This document shows positions 1 through 7,110 of a stretch of 11,695 nucleotides of DNA, one piece after another (within the stretch, counting starts at the first letter, position 1; each line of letters opens with the position of its first letter). The DNA comes from Streptomyces sp. NRRL F-5630 (lineage in GTDB: Bacteria > Actinomycetota > Actinomycetes > Streptomycetales > Streptomycetaceae): the NCBI RefSeq assembly GCF_000719475.1, contig NZ_JOGO01000113.1:1-11695 (forward strand). Direction: 5' to 3'. Below the pieces are notes generated by a model. It saw only the letters and a list, made by a program, of their open reading frames with translations, was not told the DNA's origin and searched no databases. The position numbers were made by a program, and so were the translations under genes.

Positions 1-240
1 GGCCCCTCCCCCGCCCCGCACGGCACCGTCCCACGTCCCCCCGCCGCCCGAGGCGCCCCCGCCATCCCCGCGCCGCCACGCCCCGCACCGCGAGCGGCAC
101 GAGGCGAGACCCCCGGCGACGGGGAGCGGAGGCGGCGGCGTGTGCGCCCTGGGCCGTGCGTACGGCGGCTGGCCCGCCGACAGCCCGCAGACGCGAATCT
201 GCCGGGACGCGTACGGGGGTTGAGCGGGGCGCGGGGCGGC
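1..240. other. Non-coding left edge, no supported gene
   Basis: This stretch is extremely GC-rich. The open frames that run through it have no credible ribosome binding site and continue as antisense shadows over the kinase gene. A short perfect inverted repeat lies at 163-168 and 174-179 (CGGCGG, 5-nt loop CTGGC, CCGCCG), about 60 nt past the kinase stop on the minus strand. It has no T-run after it, so it is at best a weak 3' end signal for the transport operon. Nothing else is recognised. Confidence 0.5.
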
Positions 241-1212
241 CTACGCCCGCAGCGCCGCCGACAGTTCCCCGCGGGCGCGCGCCGCCGCGCCGACAGGGAC
301 GGCGTCCGAGGCGAGCGCCGCGCGCACCAGGCGCACCGGGTGCCCGCTCACCGGCGGCTCGGCCGCGAGGCCGGACAGGATGGCCGGCTCCAGGAGCGGC
401 CAGGCCCGGCTGACGCCGCCGCCCACGACGACGGTCGTGAGGTCGGCGACGCCCGCCGCGATCACGACGGCGCGGGCGATGCCGCGCCCGGCGGCCTGGT
501 AGACGGCGCGCGCCTCCTCGTCCCCGTACGTGGCGGCCTCGTACACCTCGCGGGCGGTGAGGCGGCGGCCGGTGCGCTCCGCGTACCTGGCGCCGATGGA
601 CCGGCCGGAGGCGAGGGTCTCCAGGTGGCCGCGCCCGCCGCACGTGCAGGGCAGGTCGCCGAAACCGGGGATGTGCCCGATCTCGCCCGCCGCGCCGTGC
701 GGACCGGGGAAGAGGGCGCCGCCGGTCCAGAGGGCGCCGCCGACGCCCGTCCCGAGGGTCATCCCGAGCACGTCGCTCTCGCCGCGCACGGCACCGGCCG
801 AGACCTCCCCGAGGAGGAAGGCGTTGACGTCGTTGTCGAGGAAGGCCGGGACGCCGAGAGCCGTCTCGACCGCCTCGGTGACGGCGAAACCCGCCCAGCC
901 GGTGAAGGAGTCGCTCGCGACGAGGACGCGTCCGCTCGCGGAGTCCACGACACCGGCCGCGCCGACCCCGGCGCCGACGAGCCGGCCCGGGGTGCAGGCC
1001 AGGAGCGGGGCGAGGGCGCCGAGTGCGGCGGCCAGCATGGCGTGGCCGCCCTCGCGCGCGGGCGTCGCGACCTCGGCCCTGGCGAGGACGGTCAGGTCGT
1101 CGGCACACACCACCACCTGGGTCGTGGTGCCGCCGATGTCGATGCCCGCGCACAACGGCCGCGCGGGATCGGGGGCCGGGCGGGCCCCTGTGGGGGGAAC
1201 GGGGTGGGTCAC
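241..1212 (-). CDS. ROK-family sugar kinase (glucokinase / N-acylhexosamine kinase type)
   Basis: A 323-residue cytoplasmic protein that probably uses ATP to phosphorylate a hexose or amino sugar; 300-330 residues is usual for ROK kinases. Seen: the N-terminal phosphate-binding loop DIGGTTT at residues 25-31; LDNDVN at 125-130 with Asp128 as likely catalytic base; the ROK signature from about 151 (TLGTGVGGA); the sugar-contacting GEIGH at 176-180; and a zinc site CTCGGRGHLE at 189-198. The third zinc cysteine of the usual CxCGxxGCxE is His here, while His180, Cys189 and Cys191 are kept. There is no N-terminal DNA-binding domain, so this is an enzyme rather than a repressor. The GTG start at 1212 is chosen because GGAGG lies 7 nt upstream (1220-1224) and it overlaps the ATPase stop by 4 bp (GTGA), implying translational coupling. 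It is the last gene of the transporter operon, so its substrate probably arrives through that transporter. The exact sugar cannot be told from sequence. Confidence 0.9.
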   Translation of the reverse strand: MTHPVPPTGARPAPDPARPLCAGIDIGGTTTQVVVCADDLTVLARAEVATPAREGGHAMLAAALGALAPLLACTPGRLVGAGVGAAGVVDSASGRVLVASDSFTGWAGFAVTEAVETALGVPAFLDNDVNAFLLGEVSAGAVRGESDVLGMTLGTGVGGALWTGGALFPGPHGAAGEIGHIPGFGDLPCTCGGRGHLETLASGRSIGARYAERTGRRLTAREVYEAATYGDEEARAVYQAAGRGIARAVVIAAGVADLTTVVVGGGVSRAWPLLEPAILSGLAAEPPVSGHPVRLVRAALASDAVPVGAAARARGELSAALRA

Positions 1213-2963
1213 GCCTGTGCCTCCGAGCGGCCCGCGGCGAGCGTGGCCAGGCGGTCGGTCCGGCGGGCGCGCTGCACCGCCGGGTCGGGCACGGGCACGG
1301 CTGCCAGCAGGCGGCGGGTGTAGTCGGTCTCCGGGTGCAGCAGGGTCGTCCCCGTACTGCCCTGCTCCTCGACGCGGCCCGCCCGCATCACGACGACGCG
1401 CTGCGCGAAGTGCTGCACGACGGCGAGGTCGTGGGAGACGAAGAGGCAGGCGAAGCCGAGTTCCTCCTGGAGTTCCGTGATGACCTCGAGCACCGCTTCC
1501 TGCACGCTCACGTCGAGGGCGCTGGTGGGTTCGTCGGCGACGAGGAGGCGGGGTTCCAGGACGAGGGCGCGCGCCAGGCTGACGCGCTGGCGCTGGCCGC
1601 CGGAGAGTTCGCGCGGCGCGCGCCGGGCGACCTCGCGCGGCAGCCGGACCCGTTCGAGTACGGCGGCGACCTCCGCCTGGCGCTCCTTCGCTGACAGGGC
1701 GCGGCGGTGCACCCGGAGCGGTTCGGCGACGCACTCGCCCACGGTCATGCGCGCGTCGAGCGAGGCCACGGGGTCCTGGAGGACGACGCCGATGCCGGAG
1801 CGCAGGGCGCGGCGGGCCCGGCCCCTGGTGCGGCCGAGGTCGGAGCCGAAGAGCGTGACGGTGCCCGAGGTGGGCGGGATGAGGCCGAGCGCGACGCGCG
1901 CGGCGGTGGACTTCCCGGAGCCGGATTCGCCGACGAGGCCGAGGGTCTCGCCGGGGCCGACGTGGAGCGAGACGCCGTCGAGGGCGCGCACGGCGGCCTT
2001 CCCGCGGCCGAAGACGACGCTGATGTCGGTGAGTTCGGCGACGGGAGCGGGTGCTTCGGGGGCGGGTGGAGCGCCCCGTACCGCCTCCGTCTTCCGCGCG
2101 GCCGCCTCGGCCCCGGTCTTCTCCTCGGCCACCGCTGCGGCGACGGAGAGCCGGGGGACCGCGGCGAGGAGCCGCCGCGTGTAGTCGTGGCCTGGACGCA
2201 GCAGGACGTCCTCGACCGGGCCCGTCTCGACGATCTCGCCCCGGTACATGACCGCGACGCGGTCGGCGAAGTCGGCGACGACGCCCATGTTGTGGGTCAC
2301 GAGCAGCACGCCGGTGCCGGTGTCGACGGCGAGGCGGCGCAGCAGGTCGAGGATCTCGGCCTGGACGGTGACGTCGAGCGCGGTCGTCGGCTCGTCCGCG
2401 ATCAGCAGGCCCGGCTCGTTGGCGATGGCCATGGCGATGACGACGCGCTGGCGCTGCCCGCCGGAGAGCTGGAAGGGGTAGGCGCGGGCCCGGTTCTCCG
2501 GGTCGGGGATGCCGACGCGGCGCAGGAGTTCCACGGCCTCGGCGGCGGCCTCCTTCGCGGAGACCTCGCGGTGGTTGCGGATGACCTCGCTGATCTGGCG
2601 GCCGATCCGGGTGAGCGGGTCGAGCGCGGTGGCGGGTTCCTGGAACACCATCGAGACGCTCTTGCCGCGCAGCGCGGCGAGCGCCGAGTCGGGGGTGCCG
2701 ACGACCTGGGTGCCCGCGACGACGGCGCTGCCGGTGGCGCGGGCGTTGGCGTCGAGGAGGCCCATCGCGGCGAGCGCGATGGTCGACTTGCCCGAGCCCG
2801 ACTCGCCGACGAGGGCGAGCGTTTCGCCGGGGGCGACCTGGAGGGACACGCCCTGGACGGCCGGCACCTCGCCGGTCTCGGTGGTGAAGACGACGCCGAG
2901 GTCGTCGAGTCGCAGTACGGGCTCGGGCGCGGGGCGTCCGGGAGCCTGGGTGGTGGCGCTCAT
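1209..2963 (-). CDS. Fused double ATPase of a peptide/oligosaccharide-type ABC importer (DppD-DppF fusion)
   Basis: A 584-residue cytoplasmic protein that powers import by ATP hydrolysis, with two complete ABC domains in one chain. Domain 1: Walker A GESGSGKS at 53-60, Q-loop Gln at 108, signature LSGGQ at 166-170, Walker B LLIADE at 186-191, H-loop His224. Domain 2: Walker A at 345-352, Gln396, signature 453-457, Walker B LLVADE at 473-478, His511. Each half ends in the [11 protein letters not shown] motif (about 260-270 and 547-557) typical of the oligopeptide/nickel ATPase C-terminus. An Ala/Glu/Pro-rich linker of about 40 residues (271-310) joins the halves. All catalytic motifs are intact in both, so the heterodimer found as two proteins in classic Dpp/Opp systems is probably replaced by this chain. 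The ATG start at 2963 has GAGGGG upstream and overlaps the DppC-type stop as ATGA. The open frame continues further upstream, but that part is the permease gene read in another frame. Confidence 0.95.
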   Translation of the reverse strand: MSATTQAPGRPAPEPVLRLDDLGVVFTTETGEVPAVQGVSLQVAPGETLALVGESGSGKSTIALAAMGLLDANARATGSAVVAGTQVVGTPDSALAALRGKSVSMVFQEPATALDPLTRIGRQISEVIRNHREVSAKEAAAEAVELLRRVGIPDPENRARAYPFQLSGGQRQRVVIAMAIANEPGLLIADEPTTALDVTVQAEILDLLRRLAVDTGTGVLLVTHNMGVVADFADRVAVMYRGEIVETGPVEDVLLRPGHDYTRRLLAAVPRLSVAAAVAEEKTGAEAAARKTEAVRGAPPAPEAPAPVAELTDISVVFGRGKAAVRALDGVSLHVGPGETLGLVGESGSGKSTAARVALGLIPPTSGTVTLFGSDLGRTRGRARRALRSGIGVVLQDPVASLDARMTVGECVAEPLRVHRRALSAKERQAEVAAVLERVRLPREVARRAPRELSGGQRQRVSLARALVLEPRLLVADEPTSALDVSVQEAVLEVITELQEELGFACLFVSHDLAVVQHFAQRVVVMRAGRVEEQGSTGTTLLHPETDYTRRLLAAVPVPDPAVQRARRTDRLATLAAGRSEAQA

Positions 2964-3859
2964 CCGCGTCCCCTCACATCGAAAGCGTCGCGGAGCCCGT
3001 CCCCGATCGCGTTGAACGCCCACACCACCACGATGATGGCCAGGCCGGGCGGCAGGATCAGCCACCAGTAGCCGGAATAGGCGGCGGTGAGCCCGGCCGA
3101 GAGCATCCCGCCCCAGTCGGTCTGCGGGGGCTGGACGCCGAGTCCCAGGTAGGAGACGTAGGCGACCAGGAGGATCGCGTCGGCGATCTGGAAGGTCGCG
3201 GCGACGATGACGGTCGAGACCGAGTTGGGCAGGATGTGCCGCAGGATCGCGCGGCCGTGCGTGCCGCCGATGGCGCGCAGGGTCAGGACGTAGTCCCTGT
3301 TCTTGAGGGTGAGCGTCTCGGCCCGCACGAGACGGGAGGGCACGAGCCAGGACACGAGGCCGAGGATGACGACGAGGCCGCTGAGTCCGGGCGTGGTGAT
3401 GGCGGAGACCACGAGGAGGATGAACAGCGCGGGGATGGCGATGCCGGCGTCCACGACGCGCATCATGAACGCGTCGATCCAGCCGCCCGCGTACCCGGCC
3501 GTCGCGCCCCACAGCGTGCCGATGACGGTGGCGAGGACACCGGCGGCGAGGCCGACGATGAGGGAGACCTTGCCGCCGTACATGAGCCGGCCGAGTTCGT
3601 CGTGGCCGACGGCGTCGGTGCCGAGCCAGTGGGCGCCGCTCGGGGACTGGTTGACCTGGTCGAGCATCGTGTGGGTCTGGTCGGTGGAGTACACGAGCGG
3701 GCCGGCGAAGCAGAACAGGAAGAAGAGGACGACGAAGGCGAGGCCCACGACGGCCAGTCGGTTGCGCAGGAAGCGGCGGACCGCGAGCCTGGCGCCGGAC
3801 GCCTCGCTCGGCGCGGTGGCGGTGCCGGGGACCTTGCCCGGCTGGATGACGGCGCTCAT
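2960..3859 (-). CDS. ABC importer inner-membrane permease, DppC/OppC type
   Basis: A 299-residue integral membrane protein, one half of the translocation channel. After a polar N-terminus comes the first membrane helix (about 34-54, LAVVGLAFVVLFFLFCFAG), typical of the OppC N-terminal region. The family hallmark HWLGTDAVGHDELGRLMYGG follows at 77-96, then further hydrophobic helices at roughly 98-120, 137-154, 160-176, 212-240 and 264-284. The ATPase-contacting EAA loop lies at about 185-211 (RAIGG followed by RHILPN). The length is normal for the family. The ATG start at 3859 overlaps the DppB-type stop by 4 bp (ATGA), and its own stop overlaps the ATPase start the same way. It should pair with the DppB-type permease, and both dock on the fused ATPase. 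Substrate range (peptide, nickel or oligosaccharide) cannot be read from permease sequence. Confidence 0.95.
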   Translation of the reverse strand: MSAVIQPGKVPGTATAPSEASGARLAVRRFLRNRLAVVGLAFVVLFFLFCFAGPLVYSTDQTHTMLDQVNQSPSGAHWLGTDAVGHDELGRLMYGGKVSLIVGLAAGVLATVIGTLWGATAGYAGGWIDAFMMRVVDAGIAIPALFILLVVSAITTPGLSGLVVILGLVSWLVPSRLVRAETLTLKNRDYVLTLRAIGGTHGRAILRHILPNSVSTVIVAATFQIADAILLVAYVSYLGLGVQPPQTDWGGMLSAGLTAAYSGYWWLILPPGLAIIVVVWAFNAIGDGLRDAFDVRGRG

Positions 3860-4815
3860 GCCCGTCCTGCCTTCACTCGGGGGTCGATGACCCGCTGGAC
3901 GATGTCGGCGAGCAGGGTGCCGACGACGGTCGCGACCGCGATCACGAGGACGCAGCCGAGCAGGACCGGGTAGTCGGACGCCTGGGCAGCGGTCCAGAAC
4001 AGCAGGCCCATGCCGGGGTAGTTGAAGAGCTGTTCGACGACGAGGGCACCGCCGAAGAGGACGGGCACGTAGTAGCCGAGCATCGCGACGACGGGTGTCA
4101 GCGAGTTGCGGAAGACGTGGCGCCACAGGATGGCGCGCGAGCGGGAACCGCCCGCCCTGGCGGTGCGCACGTAGTCCTCGGACAGGTTCTCCAGGGTCGC
4201 GGCGCGCATGTAGCGGCTGAAGACGGCGATCATCGAGGCGGCGCCCGCGACCACGGGGAGCACGAGGGCCCGCGGGTCGGAGAAGACCTGGCCGAGTGTC
4301 TCGCCCTGCGGGGCCTGCGAGGGGAACCAGCCGAGGCCCTGGCTGAAGACCAGCACCAGGATGAGCCCGAGGAAGTACACCGGCGTCGAGTAGGCGATGA
4401 AGCTCACCGTGGTGATGACGTAGTCGACGGGCTTGTTGCGGCGCACCGCCTGCCACATGCCGAGCGGGACGGCGAGGACGAGGCCGAGGAGTGCGGAGAG
4501 CACAGTGAGGACGAGGGTCTTCGGCAGGCGCTCGGTGATGAGCTGCGACACCGGTTCGTTGAGGGTGTAGGAGGTGCCGAGGTCACCGTGGAGGAGCTGG
4601 CCGAGGTAGTAGAAGTACTGGACGGGCAGGGGCTTGTCGAGGCCCTGCTCGTGGTTGAAGTGCGCGATCTGCTGCGCGGTGGCCTGGGGCCCGAGGATGC
4701 CGCGCGCGGGTCCGCCGGGCAGGGCGTGCAGCAGGCCGAACACGACGATCGTCACGATGACGATCACCGCGAGGGCCTGGAGGACGCGTCTGATCAGGTA
4801 CGAGGAAGTGCTCAT
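3856..4815 (-). CDS. ABC importer inner-membrane permease, DppB/OppB type
   Basis: A 319-residue integral membrane protein, the other half of the channel. Seen in order: first membrane helix at about 11-30, a periplasmic-side segment with the family motif LDKPLPVQYFYYLGQLLHGDLGTS (59-82), helices near 100-120, 133-156, 185-202, 238-258 and 284-305, and the EAA loop at about 209-238 (EDYVRTARAGG followed by WRHVFRNSL). The C-terminal hallmarks are EQLFNYPGMG at 261-270 and DIVQRVIDPRVK at 304-315. Length is standard for DppB. The ATG start at 4815 is preceded by a GGAAG ribosome binding site. This is the first gene after a 166-bp gap with a strong hairpin, so its translation starts independently of the binding protein, unlike the tightly coupled genes that follow it. 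Assignment to the family is secure; substrate is not. Confidence 0.95.
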   Translation of the reverse strand: MSTSSYLIRRVLQALAVIVIVTIVVFGLLHALPGGPARGILGPQATAQQIAHFNHEQGLDKPLPVQYFYYLGQLLHGDLGTSYTLNEPVSQLITERLPKTLVLTVLSALLGLVLAVPLGMWQAVRRNKPVDYVITTVSFIAYSTPVYFLGLILVLVFSQGLGWFPSQAPQGETLGQVFSDPRALVLPVVAGAASMIAVFSRYMRAATLENLSEDYVRTARAGGSRSRAILWRHVFRNSLTPVVAMLGYYVPVLFGGALVVEQLFNYPGMGLLFWTAAQASDYPVLLGCVLVIAVATVVGTLLADIVQRVIDPRVKAGRA

Positions 4816-4927
4816 GTGTTCTTCCGGTCGCCTTCGTCTCTGGGGGGCGCGCTGGCGTCACCGGGGCCGGGCGGCGTCGCCGCCGCGCGGGAGCCGACGG
4901 GGAGGGGGTGCGCGGGCGTGAGGGCGG

Positions 4928-4968
4928 GCGCGGGCCCGGGGCGGCCTGACGGCTCCGCGGGCCCGCGC
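4928..4968 (-). promoter_or_regulatory. Intercistronic hairpin between binding protein and permease genes
   Basis: The 11-bp arms at 4928-4938 and 4958-4968 (GCGCGGGCCCG / CGGGCCCGCGC) are perfectly complementary, with a 19-nt loop. On the minus strand the hairpin begins 13 nt after the stop codon of the binding-protein gene. No T-run follows, so it is probably not a simple intrinsic terminator. In ABC operons such elements often protect the upstream binding-protein message or partly stop transcription, giving more binding protein than channel. That role is inferred. The rest of the 4816-4981 gap shows no gene. Confidence 0.55.
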
Positions 4969-4981
4969 GCACCGACCGGGT

Positions 4982-6796
4982 CTACTTGGTCCACTTCCAC
5001 ATGGCGGGATGGAAGTTGGCGAGGGAGTCCTGCGCGAAGCCGCCCAGTCCCGTCTTGACGACGGAGATCTGGTAGTCGGGCTCGGGGAGCCAGATGACGG
5101 GGAGGTCCTTGGCGAGCGCGGCGCTGTACTTCCGCACGGCCTCGTCCGAGGAGGAGGTGGTGGTGGCGGAGATGAGCTTGTCGACGGCGGGGTTGGAGTA
5201 GCTGCCGAAGTTGGAGCCACCGCCGGTCGCGAAGAGGGAGTCGCCGCTCGGGTAGGCGGGGAAGTACCAGCTGCCCGCGGTGCCGAAGAAGGAGAGCTGC
5301 CACGTGCAGCCGGAGTCACCGGCCTTGCACTGACCGGCCTGCGACAGGACCGAGTTGACGGGCGCGGTCTTGATGCCGAAGGTGATGCCGGTCTTCGCGA
5401 AGGAGGACTGGAGGGCGCTCATCAGGTTGTCGGTCACCGTGGAGCCGGACTGCGACAGGACCCGCATCGCGAACTTGGTGCCCTTGGCGACGCCCTTGCC
5501 GCACTGGTCGTCGCCGGTGCCGGGGTTCGTGCAGACGAGGCCGCCGCCCTGCTTCGTCCAGCCGTGGCCGGTGAGGAGCTTCCTGGCCTTGGCGGTGTCG
5601 AAGGGGTACGGGTTCTTCTTCTGCTCCGGCGAGACGAAGGAGGAGGTCTGGCCCTGCGGCACCGGGCCGTAGGTCTCGACGGCGGTGCCGTTGTAGACGA
5701 CCTTGGACAGGCTCGCCTGGTCCACGGACATCTGGATCGCCTGGCGGGCGTACAGCTGCTTGAACACCGCGCCCATGGCGGGGTTGTTGAAGTTGTACGG
5801 CATGTACGTGATCGCCCAGCCGGTCCACGGCTTCAGCGTGTAGCCCTTGGCCTTGAACGCCGCTTCCTGGCTGAGGTCGGTGGCGTTGATGTAGCCGTAG
5901 TCGACGGTGCCGGAGCGGAGCGCGTTCACCTCGGCATCGGTCGTGGTGAACGGCAGCAGGTTGACGTTCTTGATGTGCGCCTTGCCGCCGCCGTCGTACT
6001 TGGCGTTGGCGGTGAGCTGGACCTTGCCCGCGGTCGTGAAGGTCTTGAGGGTATACGGGCCGCTGACGGTCTTCCACAGCGGGTCGCTCGCGTAGCCGGA
6101 GATCTTCTTGGCCGCGCCGTTGAGGTACGACCAGACCTTCTTGGCACCCGCGGTGCCGCGGTCCAGGTCGGAGACGGTGCCGTTGTCGCTGGTCTTGTCC
6201 CACACGTGCTGCGGCATGGGGCGGATCATGCTCAACTCGTTGGCGAGCATCCACTGCTGGTTGTACGCCTTGTCGAAGGTGAGGGTGAAGTGCGTGGCGT
6301 CGACGGTCTTGAAGGAGGTCCAGTTGTCCGGCGCCTTGCCCGGGCTGTAGCTCGCCCAGTCCTCTTTGTCGGCCTTGACGAGGTTGTACCAGAACTCCAC
6401 GTCGCGCGAGGTGACGGGCTTTCCGTCGCTCCAGTGGCGGTCGCCGAGGGTGATCGTCACGCTCTTGCTGTCGGCGGCGAACTTCGCTTCGGTGGCGAGC
6501 GAGTTGTCCTTGTTCCAGCCGACCTTGCCCGCGGAGCCGTCGTACGCCACGAGCGGTTCCCACAGGGACTGGGATATGGACGAGTTGTTCGTGTTGAGGT
6601 GCGCGGCGGTGCCGACGGGGAGGATCCAGTTCGGCGTGAAGTTCGCGGGCAGCGCGTAGTTGATGGTGTCCGAGGACGACGAGCCGGACGAAGAGGTGCC
6701 GCCGCCGGAACACCCGGTGAGCAGTGCGCCCGTGGTGACGGCGGCACCCGCGACCAGGGCCCAGCGGCGGCCGGCCGCCGTGCGAGCAAGGGACAT
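4982..6796 (-). CDS. Lipoprotein substrate-binding protein, peptide/nickel/oligosaccharide family (SBP_bac_5)
   Basis: A 604-residue extracellular lipoprotein that captures the substrate and hands it to the permeases. Seen: basic N-terminus, hydrophobic stretch at 12-26 and lipobox LTGC with Cys29 as the lipid-anchored residue, then a Gly/Ser-rich linker (30-42). Family motifs follow: HWSDGKPVTSRDVEF at 121-135, IRPMPQHVW at 191-199, VSGPYTLKTF at 244-253, ARQAIQMSVD at 350-359, KARKLLTGHGW at 403-413, and SYSNPAVDKLI at 532-542. Length is at the upper end for the family. The mature part has exactly four cysteines after the anchor (422, 432, 490, 497), which could form two disulfides. The ATG start at 6796 is chosen because GAGGAG (6801-6806) lies 4 nt upstream and a proper lipoprotein signal follows; longer in-frame starts would bury that signal. 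It is first in the transporter operon, divergent from the ROK regulator. The ligand is unknown; peptides and oligosaccharides are both possible for this family. Confidence 0.93.
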   Translation of the reverse strand: MSLARTAAGRRWALVAGAAVTTGALLTGCSGGGTSSSGSSSSDTINYALPANFTPNWILPVGTAAHLNTNNSSISQSLWEPLVAYDGSAGKVGWNKDNSLATEAKFAADSKSVTITLGDRHWSDGKPVTSRDVEFWYNLVKADKEDWASYSPGKAPDNWTSFKTVDATHFTLTFDKAYNQQWMLANELSMIRPMPQHVWDKTSDNGTVSDLDRGTAGAKKVWSYLNGAAKKISGYASDPLWKTVSGPYTLKTFTTAGKVQLTANAKYDGGGKAHIKNVNLLPFTTTDAEVNALRSGTVDYGYINATDLSQEAAFKAKGYTLKPWTGWAITYMPYNFNNPAMGAVFKQLYARQAIQMSVDQASLSKVVYNGTAVETYGPVPQGQTSSFVSPEQKKNPYPFDTAKARKLLTGHGWTKQGGGLVCTNPGTGDDQCGKGVAKGTKFAMRVLSQSGSTVTDNLMSALQSSFAKTGITFGIKTAPVNSVLSQAGQCKAGDSGCTWQLSFFGTAGSWYFPAYPSGDSLFATGGGSNFGSYSNPAVDKLISATTTSSSDEAVRKYSAALAKDLPVIWLPEPDYQISVVKTGLGGFAQDSLANFHPAMWKWTK

Positions 6797-6828
6797 GACT
6801 CTCCTCAGGTGAAAGGACCCGCATTCGT

Positions 6829-6865
6829 CCCGGCAGTCCGGGCCGGCGCCGCGGGGTCGGCGCTG
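6829..6865 (-). promoter_or_regulatory. Two adjacent hairpins in the presumed leader of the binding-protein mRNA
   Basis: The first inverted repeat is 6829-6833/6838-6842 (CCCGG, loop CAGT, CCGGG). The second is 6846-6851/6858-6863 (GCGCCG, 6-nt loop, CGGCGC), extendable by a G-T and a C-G pair to 6844-6865. They lie 33-69 bp upstream of the ATG at 6796. They may stabilise the leader or shape access to the ribosome; in DNA this rich in GC, chance stems of this size are common. Confidence 0.3.
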
Positions 6866-7095
6866 TACGGCGACAGTCAACGACGGACCCGCCGAACAAA
6901 CAAACAAGAATTAGTAAAAAGTAAGTTTCTACGGGTCGGAAGAAAGTCCCGAGCGAGCACATGGACCCGCCGACTTGGCACTTATGCCCCGATTCGAGCC
7001 CTCTTCAGCTGACCCAACAACGCGTCAACTTTCTCCACGGAGTGGTCATCCGCGCTCGGCGCGGGCGTACTGTCTCCGTCACACCCACCATTGCG

Positions 7096-7106
7096 GAAGT
7101 TACTTC
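7096..7106. promoter_or_regulatory. Candidate operator palindrome at the ROK regulator start
   Basis: GAAGT-T-ACTTC is a perfect 5+1+5 inverted repeat ending 4 bp before the ATG at 7111. It overlaps the likely Shine-Dalgarno GGAAG (7095-7099). A TTACTT core also occurs on the opposite strand inside the AT-rich patch. A repressor bound here could block its own gene. Palindromes this short do arise by chance. Confidence 0.35.
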
Positions 7107-7110
7107 GTAC

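Larger units (their letters stand above)
6797..7110. promoter_or_regulatory. Divergent control region between binding-protein gene and ROK regulator
   Basis: This 314-bp spacer must hold the promoters for both operons. It has the clearest AT-rich patch of the central locus, about 6895-6930: ACAAA-type repeats at 6895-6908, then two AGTAA direct repeats at 6913-6917 and 6920-6924 (7-bp register). A perfect palindrome GAAGT-T-ACTTC lies at 7096-7106, overlapping the regulator's ribosome binding site. Towards the binding-protein gene, two small hairpins (6829-6842 and 6844-6865) would fall in that gene's mRNA leader if transcription starts in the AT-rich patch. No convincing -35/-10 pair could be fixed on either strand. 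Binding of the neighbouring ROK repressor here is expected from family behaviour but not shown. Confidence 0.7.

Noticed and set aside
1209..3512. Longer N-terminus for the double ATPase (start near 3512)
   Set aside because: The extra part is Arg/His-rich sequence from the permease gene read out of frame. The ATG at 2963 has a ribosome site and the same 4-bp overlap style as its neighbours.
6797..6907. Longer N-terminus for the binding protein
   Set aside because: It would place about 37 unrelated residues before the lipoprotein signal peptide. GAGGAG directly precedes the ATG at 6796.
5009..7012. 667-residue plus-strand open frame
   Set aside because: It is antisense to the binding-protein gene, which has a clear lipoprotein signal and family motifs. 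The translation is Gly/Arg/Val-rich with no domain, as expected for a shadow in GC-rich coding DNA.
6961..7110. Longer N-terminus for the ROK regulator (ATG at 6961 or GTG at 7042)
   Set aside because: Neither has a well-placed ribosome site, and the extra residues match no ROK regulator feature. The ATG at 7111 places the helix-turn-helix normally.
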